A model generated the notes under the pieces. The model worked only from the letters and a program-made list of their open reading frames with translations. It did no database searches and had not been told where the DNA came from. DNA of 64,000 bases from Pempheris klunzingeri (lineage: Eukaryota; Chordata; Actinopteri; Acropomatiformes; Pempheridae). Below, in pieces: positions 23,183-32,800 of the stretch (position 1 is the stretch's first letter; every line of letters starts with the position of its first letter). Location: contig NC_092035.1 in the NCBI RefSeq assembly GCF_042242105.1, forward strand, positions 11,178,477 to 11,242,476, given 5' to 3'. A program made the translations under genes and the position numbers.

Positions 23183-23862
23183 CTATTTTGCCTTCACACA
23201 GAGCGTGGCGCTGCTTTTGGCCTTGCCAGTGGTGAACTTCACCACCCCGCTCATGTCAGTGCTGGTGTCTTTCAGGGTGAGTTTGTGGACCGTCCCGTGG
23301 TTCTCCAAGCGGACAGAAGGGCCCGGCTGAAGGGTCTCTCCGTTCAGAGTCCAAACAGGAGGTTTGTTTATGGCAACAGACACCTCACACTGGAAAGACG
23401 CCGGCTCATCCTCCGTCACCTCCGCATCCTCTAGCTCTGTGACCATTACAAGGGCTTGGGCTGCAGCGGCACACAGGGAGAGAAGTAGTTTTGGAAAGGT
23501 ACTTTAAAACTATTTAATTCACCTTTAATTTGTGGCTCCTTCAAGGATGTTTGACACCCATTTCTTGAAAGTCCTTAGGTCTCCACCCAACTTACCTTCC
23601 ACCATCAGTTTGGCTTTGGATGTGTGCTCCCCAACCTCGATGGTGTAGGTGCCCTCATCCTCCACAGCCACCTGCTGGATCACCAGTTTCAGGGAGCAAT
23701 CGTCGGCCAGGATCTCCACTCGATCTGAGGGAACCAGCTCCTCCCTGCCCTTGTACCAGGTGGGGCTGCAGTGAGGTGAGGAAACGATGCATTCGAGGAT
23801 CACACGGTGTTTCTCCAGGGCTGTTCGATCTCGCAGGGGTTTTACGATGGAAACTGGGAGCT
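23183..23862 (-). CDS. obsl1: obsl1 last two exons: Ig21 and C-terminal Ig22
   Basis: Ig21 exon 23862-23596: LPVSIVKPLRDRTALEKHRV, SPTWYKGREELVPSDRVEIL, EGTYTIEVGEHTS. Ig22 exon 23460-23183: MVTELEDAEVTEDEPASFQC, PPVWTLNGETLQPG, SGVVKFTTGKAKS, ending ATLCVKAK with TAG at 23185-23183. No GEF, IQ or kinase module follows, as expected for OBSL1. Confidence 0.88.
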
Positions 23863-26800
23863 CTGCAGTGAGAGGAATTTTTTTTTAAATTTAGTATGGG
23901 ACCATTTGAAGCTGTTAATGCATCAAAAAATAGGATATTGTAGAGCTAAAAATGACTTACCCTCTACCTCAAGGTAAGCTGTAGATTCAACATCCTTGGC
24001 TACAAAGCGGATTTCCCCAGCATCCTCAGCTTTGACGTTACACATCAGTAAGAAGTGTTTGGTCCCTGGAAGAGAACAGACTTATAGAATCTATTTACAC
24101 TAAAGCTTTTTCTAGAGGCTTGTGGTCACCTGACTAAGACACTTTCTGATGTTCTTCCTTTGATTTTTCACCCCATGTATGCTTTGCTTCTCTTTATAGT
24201 GTTTATTCTGAGCTCCTTCCCACGTCTTACTATTCCATGTATGCCCAGCAGAGGTCCTCCTACATACTAGTCACTGGTTTTCTCACTGATCACTTGTCTC
24301 ACTGTTCCTATCACCTGAAGACATTTGGCATGCTGGATGTTTTCACACCTTTTTTGCTTCAATGATAAAAGCCCTCTTTTTCAGACCTTCAGTGCGGATC
24401 TTTATCGTGCTAGTGGGCCGGATCTTGTGGCCATCTTTGTACCACTCCGCAGCAACGTCCTCCAGAGAAACCTCACACATGAAGACAGCGTTCTGGTCCT
24501 CCTGAATGTAAAGGTCCTCCAGATCGTGCACTATCTCCAACGTATGTTCTGTGAGGTAAGGAGGGAGATTTGGGTGAGACACCTTTGGCCCTATAATGTG
24601 TGTGAATGCATGTGAATGAACAATCTCCTCCTCAAATTCAGATTACTCCTGTATGATTGATGCATGAAAGGGTGAATGTCAATGTAAAAGGTGCTATGCA
24701 AGTACCATCCATTTACAACTAAGAGGATCCCTAAAATCATAAATATCAACATACATTTAATTTCTTTCTGTGTTTTCAATATTTAACGTGATGTGTGTTT
24801 TAGCAGCTCTTACCATAAACCTCCAGTGAACAGGAAGTGTTGATTTCCCCCGTGTCACATGTGTAGGTGCCAGAGTCAGCCCGGGAGCACTGCATGATCT
24901 GACAGAACCGCTTCCGGCCCATGGAGTAGATCCTACAGTTCTTCCCCGGCTTCAGCTCCGTCCCGTTCTGACGTTCAACAGAAGCAAAGTTGTTGAGGTA
25001 TTCCTCATGAGTCTAAAACTCGATGCTATCAAATCGTGCATGTTGCAGCAATGAGAGCATTTATTGGTTTGCTTTACCTTAAACCATTTGACTTCAACGA
25101 TTTGTCTGGAGAATTCACACTCCAGAGTGGCAGGCAATTCCTCCTCTACACGGACATCAGCCAGCGGTCTCAGAATAGACACTGGCGTCTCTGTCAGTTT
25201 AACAGATCCAGTCAATGAAAACCAATCAAACAGATCAACAACCTAATGATGTATTGTTATATTTCTCTGCCTGTACTCCCAATGTGTATTCAAACACAAT
25301 TCAAAGTTGTTTTAATAATTAAAAAAATAATGATTTATTACCATTATAATTGAATTTACAAGAAGTAACCCACATTACATAATAACATCTCACCATCATT
25401 ATTCCCCTGTAGAATTTCAATAGTTTTACAATACAAACTCCATAAGGGGGTCAGTGGTCTAAAAAGGCTCTATATGTTTGAGGACCATTGTATTTGATTG
25501 CTCTAACAAACCACAAATTGTGTCCTTTTTCCATGCCACCCTGCACCCACTGGGCTCCACAGGCCATTTTTTACCTTTGATAGTGAGCCTGGCAGTAGTG
25601 CGCACCCCTTCAGCTGAGAAGACGATAGTGCCTGTGTCCTCCAGGGTGAGGTTGGACAGGGTGAGGCTATGGATCTTCCCATTGGTGCTCACCCGCCACT
25701 GGTTGTTTGATTTCACCCGGATGCCGTCCTTCTGCCAAATTCCCTCCACATCTGTGTGGGAGAGCTCCACTTCAAAGGATGCAGTCTCTCTTTCAAAGGT
25801 TTCTTGGTCAGTTAAGGCTTTTCGGAAGGAGATTTTACGGGCTGGATTGGAAGAGATGAGGGAGAGGAGTCCAGTGAGAGGAGGAGTATTTTAGAAATAC
25901 AAGACAATAATGCATTTTTTAAGGAAAGGTATCAGGATTAAATTATGTCATTCAGATATTCAACAAAAATGCATGTGAAAGATTTTCTGACTGCAATATT
26001 TTGGCAAAATTTTACACTGAATCTCAGAATTACACTTTGAATATATTCACACTTCACATTCTCGAAGGCATAGCTAGCACTTTCTCTGTACAGTAAAAGA
26101 ACACTGTGTTTCAAGGACAACAAAAGGTGGTTCAAATAAAGACTCAGCTCAGGTGATCACATTTCAAAAACAACACCTACAGGCACTCCATAGTCCACTG
26201 TCACAGTGTAATTCAGCACACTATTGTATAACAACATATCTGTGCTTCCAAAGCCTGTTCACACATGCAGGTCTAGCCTGCTATTCTTAGTTTCTTTTTG
26301 CACTGTGACCTAATGTGAAAAACACTTACAATATCATCTGTTCTACTGTTCAGATGAGATCGCAGTCAGAAAAAGGTACACTACACTGACACTGATAATT
26401 GATTAATGATGGAGATCATTTATCAAGCAAAAATGCAAAAGATTTATTGGTTCAGTTTTCTCAAATGTGATGATATGCTGCTTTTATCAATGTTATATCT
26501 CTTGTGATATATTATTACTATCTTTGACATTTTCTACATTGACCAATACATCAGTTGTTTATGAAAAATCTGTTCATAGTTATAGATGAATCAGTCAAAG
26601 TCATAATTGAATAACCTACTGAATTTAAAGAGTTGAAGACATTTTGCCGCTCATCCAAGAGTTTTTATAAATTCTACTTCAGTTGTGATGTGAGTGGATA
26701 GTTTCAGTCTGACTTTAAATGTTTGGTTAAGTTTGAGGATGGTTAGATATTCTCTTGGGATGCTTGTGTTTGTCGAAGGAAAATAAACCAAGAATCTATT

Positions 26801-29800
26801 AAATATCATCAGGGAATGTACTGTATTGCAGAGGGAGATTGTAGTACACCGGTGCCTGGAAATGTGCAAATGTATGAATTAGAGAAAACCCACAAAATGA
26901 AGGGAGTCGTCTTGGACCACTTACGCTCTACATTGAGCTTGACCTGAGTGCGGTCATGCAGAGTCTCGCAGCGATAGGTTCCCCGGTCTGACAGAGTCAG
27001 GTTGAGGATGGTCAGACTGCGTTTACAGCCGTTCTGGGCCAATATGTGCCGGTCACCGGGCTGGATGACCACTCCTTGCCTCATCCACTGGACTTCTCCC
27101 ATTTCAAGGCTGATCTCAGTCTCCAAGGTGGCATTGCCAAACTCTTCTGCCATAACCGCCTCCATTCTCTGAGTAAACATGACCTGAGCCTCTGAACACA
27201 TTAAGGAAAGACAGAAATACATAGGAAAATTACATAGAACTGCTGGTGATTCTAGTAAAACACCATATCCTTTGTTTTCCCTTCTTTAAATATTCTTACC
27301 CTGAACTTTGAGGCTGGCTTTGCTAATTTGTCCCTCAGCCTCTGCTGTAATCTTCGAACAGTCCAACATGTGGCATTTCTTGATCACCAAGGTGTGGCAC
27401 AGGCCATTCTGGTTTGCCTGGAAACGATCACCCAGGGTAATAGGCCCATTGTCCATGAGCCAGACCAACTGGACATCCTCAGGGGACACTACACACTTGA
27501 AGGTGGCATCTTCTCCTTCAAGCACAGTGGTGTTGTGGAGCTCTGTGAGGAACTCCACCACTCGAGGCACTGAGAAAACATGAGAAAGTTCATGGACCTG
27601 CTACCTCACATGAAAAAAGACAGAGTCCAGGTATACTTACTCTCTACACTCAGCATTGCCACGGTCCGGTCATCTCTTGACTCGCAGGTGTACTCCCCAG
27701 CATCATCTCTAGTTAAACGGTGGATAGTCAAGCTTCGCTCAACTCCATCTGCGCGAATGGAGAACCTTCTGCTTGGAACCACCTCCACGCCACTCTTCAG
27801 CCACTGGACGTCTGCTTTTGGTTTGCACACCTCACAGCGAAGGGTCACCATACCATCAGCATGAGCCACGGTGTCTCGAAGTGGTGTAATGAACTTGATT
27901 CTCATTTCTGTGACGCAACAAACACTGTTAATATGGCTTGTCTGTCTAAATGTAAGGGTTATCAATGATAAGCTGAAATTGAAATTTTAACCTTTAACCA
28001 GCAAGCTGAAGCGGGTCTGGTCTGTGTTGACATCGCAGGTGTACTCGCCAGCATCAGAGCGCCTCAAAGGCTCAATGGTGAAGGTTCGCTTATGGCCCTC
28101 CGTAAGTGCTCGGAAACGTTCACCTTCAACAGGCGTCCAGTCTTTCAGCCAGCGCACTAGAGCGCTTTCCTTGGACACGTAGCTCGTCAAGGTCACACTC
28201 TCTGCCTCGTAACCCGTCACAACAATATCATCCTCCTTGTTCACAAATGTAACTGGAGGCTCTTTGAGGGAAAGAAAACAGAGCAGAATTGTAGGTAATC
28301 TTGTGATCGTATAGACAATCATATCTCTGGAGACACAATTGTGAGTTTTTACCTTGAATTTTTATTATGCTGATCATCTTGTCGTCCACAGCATCACACA
28401 CATATTTTCCAGAATCTGAGGACTGGGCATTTGAGATGATAATTTTCCTCAGAGTGCCGTGGCTCTCAATGTAGGTACGAGAGTCACTGGTAAGCAGCTT
28501 GTCATTGAAGTACCACTGCACAGGGGCGTTGGCGCGGGACACTTCACAGGCCAGGATCAAGTCGTCCCCTGCCAACATCTCCTGGTAGTCAAGGTCACTT
28601 GAGTTACCCACGATTGTCACTGGAGGCTCTAAGACCAAGGAGAAAAGACAGAAGATTTACTAAAGCAACAGCTTAAACCAAATCCTCTAATTAATAAAGT
28701 TCACAAAATTAATCCTACCTTCTACCGTAACCTGGAAGCTTATACTATCATCTCCAACATCCAGGAAGTACTCTCCTGAGTCTCCCAGTTCAGCGTTGAG
28801 GATGACCAGCGAGCGGAAGGCGCCTTCTTCCTCTTCACAGAACCTTTCATTGTCCTCAACACGACTGTTATCCTTGTACCATTTGGCAACAGCATTGGCT
28901 CTGGAGAGCTCACATTCCAGCACGATGTCATCAGAAATCAGAGATTTAAGATTTGTCTTAACCTCTGACTTTCTTAGGATCTTCACTGGAGGCTCTGATG
29001 ATGTAGACATGTGTATACAGTAAATAAGACGTTTGGCTCATTTAGGAAATGATCTCCGAAGCTAACACCCGACCTCTTACCTGAAACTTTGACCTGGAAA
29101 TCAATTTTATCATCAACAGCGTCACAGGTGTATTGCCCAGAATCCTCTGGGGTTGCAGAGTGGATAGTCAGACGATGGATGAGTCCATCCTCTGTCATTG
29201 TGATGTTACTGCTCTCCTCTATCTCCCTGCCATTTAGCCACCACTTGACCTCAGCATTTGGCCGGGACACCTCGATCTCCAGCACAATTGGTTTGCCGGC
29301 AAAACTCTCCAATTTGTCAGGAATGTTTTTCGGACGAGTAAGTGTCACTGCTGGCTCTGAAAAGTAATTAAAAAGGAAAAAAAAGAGAGTCCTAAATTAT
29401 AGAAATAGTATCAAAATCATATTCATTCATTGAGTATCTCTTCATCGTGATGATAAATAATCCCCCTTGTGTCTTCATCCTTACCTGTAATAGTCACCAA
29501 GAATGCCACAGAGTCATCCTCAGTGTCACATATATACTCCCCTGTGTCATCCACCGAGGTTATGGGTATCACCAGCCGGCGTTGGGCTCCATCTACCTCC
29601 AGGATCAAGTTAGGACCCTCCTCTACCTCCAGGTTATCTCTGTACCACCGCACAGGGGCGTCTGTCTGGGAGATCTCACAGTTGAGCTCCAGCCTCTCGG
29701 AAGCCAGATGGCTCAATTCCAACTCTGATTCTTTGGGGGAAACGATTCTTACCGGTGGCTCTGGTGTAGGTAGAGGATAGTTAAATAGATTACACACACA

Positions 29801-32800
29801 AGTGTTACATGTATGGTATAAGCAGAAGTGAAGAGCTAAGGGAGATTTCAGCCTTACCCTGGACAGTAAGCTGGAAAAAGACAGAGTCTCCATCTGTTTC
29901 GCAGACATACTCTCCACCATCCTCCACTGAGCCACTAAGGATGGTTAGCCTCCTGTAAGGGCCCTCAGATATCAGCTTGACATTGTCGCTTTCTTCCACC
30001 TTCTGGCCATCCTTGAACCACCGCACCTTCCCACTGGAGCGAGACAACTCGCACTGCAGGTGGATCTCCTCTGAGATGTAGCTCTCCATCACAATATCCT
30101 CCTGAGGTTCCACAATCATCACTGGAGGCTCTGTGTTTGTAGTTTAAGGAAGCGGAGTGAGGCCACCTTTAATCTAATATCTTTAATTTTCTGTGCAGTT
30201 GATTGACAACAAATCTGTGTTTCTTTAAACACTTCTCTGACCGACAGGAGTTAAAAAAGTCCCTGTACCTCTGATATTGACAGTGAACTCCATGCTGTTG
30301 TTTCCTGCCTGGCAGGTGTAGCTGCCAGCATCTGAGGTTTCTGCAGAGCGGATGATCAGCCGCCTCATGGTTCCCTCTGCCTGCAGAGTGATGTTGTCAC
30401 TGGGCTTAATCTCAAAGCCGTCCTTGTACCTGGGATGCACAAATCAGACACAGATAACAGTAAAACACAGGATCTCAAATAATACACTTAATACAAAATA
30501 ATATAACTCTTTAAAACTTTCCGGGAATGGCTTATTGGTTGTGAAAGTTTGTTGCACAGAGGTTTTGCTACTACTAGAAAGATTGCCAATTATAAATTGT
30601 GTATAAACTTTGACATGTTCTCTATTCAGTCCACTGTATGAGAGAGAATAAATACAAGCTGTAAGTATTCAAATAGAGCAATCGCAAAAGAAGCTATAGA
30701 ATTTGTTGGATGTCAATATTCAGATTTAATTTTATCAAAACGCAAAATTTGACTCAATAGTTAAGAATTCAAGTAAATGATCCTTTTATGTAATTTACCA
30801 TTTTAAGCCTCTGAAGGCAGTAATCAGTGATACTCCATGTGAAAAACAAAAAAATAACTGAACCACTAACTAATAATCATTTTTCATGTCCTTTTTTCCA
30901 ACAGGAATTCACTCCTCATCATCTTACCACACGACTTCTGCATCATCTGTGGAGACGTGGCAGAGCAGCACCACGGGGTCCAGCTCCATGCTGCTCTTAT
31001 GGAGCTCCTCCTCTGGGACCGGGATGAACTCCACAGGAGGCCCTGAGAAACCAGGAAGAGGGACAGAGGGGTGTCAAGAGCTGGAGCACAAGGTACAAGA
31101 GGACGGACTTGCTTAAAGTTATAGAAAATATTCTTACTGCAAATTGGTTAAAATATAAACCGGATATGGATTAACTAGTTGCTGTAACCAATTGTTTTAA
31201 ACAAGCAAACTTGGATTTGGTTAAATATCACTAAGGGCTTCAACCAGCGTTTATGTTTATTGTTAATGAATCTATTACTATTTTATATAATAATAATTTA
31301 TTCTGTAGTCGTGAAAACGTCAAACAGTCGTGAGAAATTTCATTATAAGATCCCAGAGCCAAACTTCACAATGTCATGATACAAAAATTGCAACTCAGTT
31401 AAGTATTACCTGCAACATCCACTTTGAATTTGATGGCATCTCCTGAAGTTTCACATGTATAAACTCCAGAGTGAGATGCGTCAGCTGACTGAATCACAAT
31501 CCTTCTCATGTTCCCATCTGATTGGATGTTGATGCCATCGGTCACATGGAGCTCCGTGCCATCTTTGAACCAGGATACTTTTGCGAAGGGGTGGGAGACT
31601 TCAGAGTAAAGTACAATGGCGTCACCAATGTCCACCTTCTTACTGCTGTCAAAGTCTGACAGAGGACTGAATTTTATAACAGCAGCTGCAAAGAAAGAAA
31701 CAGAAAAATAAGCAAACTCCAAAGAATTCATCCATCACACGCTAGATTGAACAGATTTTTACACCTACGTTTAACCGTGAGCACGGCTGAATCCCGGACT
31801 CCATTGGCTATGAACGTGACCTCTGCTGTGTCCTCTGTGATGTCAGCCTCACGGATAACCAATGAGTGCTTTGTTTGGGACTGTTGTATTGAATATCGTC
31901 CGCTGTGCTGCAGTTGAGCGCTATTCAGAAACCAGGTTCCAACCATCGTGGCAGATAATTCGATGGAGAAGTGAGCGTCTTCTCCTGCCACAACCTCACA
32001 GCCTTTGAGACAGCTGTGAATCTTGGGCCCAGGAACTAAGAAAATGGAAAAAGTAGAGTTATAAGTTAACAAAAGATTGTGTTCTTTATATTATTGTTGC
32101 CCATTTTCACAGCAGTTTTATGCTCCTGCTAGATGACATACTATCTGTATTTGTTCTTGGACAGAGCTGATAGTTTACAGACTTCAATTGTCAATACCGT
32201 TCAAGCCTCACTGAAACTATCAGAAAATATTTCTAGAAATAAAACACAAACACAACTAACATAGTTACTAAAATTAAATATACATCCAGAGAAATAAGAC
32301 CATAATATACCTCAAAATGCATTCTTCAAAATAGTCAAAGTGCTGTAATTTCTTTGTGCAGATTTGTTAACATGTAGGCCGATGCTGAAATGTTTGTGAT
32401 AAGGCAGCGCCTGCCTCTGTCACCTCACAGTAAGTTCCTCACCCAGATGGACAGCTTTGGGAAACTCCACATGGCCACTTCGCCCATACTTGTTGATGCA
32501 ACAGACCCGGAAGCGGAAGTCGCCTTCACACGGCACACTGTCTCCGGAGACCTCAGCTGAAGTGGAGGACTCCGATGTGAAACACTTCTGCCACTCTTGG
32601 GAGCCCACTTCCTGTCTCTCCACGACAAAGATGGATCGCGTGGTGGTCTGGCTGTGGGGGGCAGGAACCCAGGTGAGCAGGGCGCTGTTGGGTCGATCCA
32701 CGTCCATTTTGACTCCCACGGGGCAGATAGGAGGGCTGTGTCTTGTGGCTAAAAGAGGGAACAGAAGGAGACAAAGAAATGCCATCTCAATTCCATCTTG

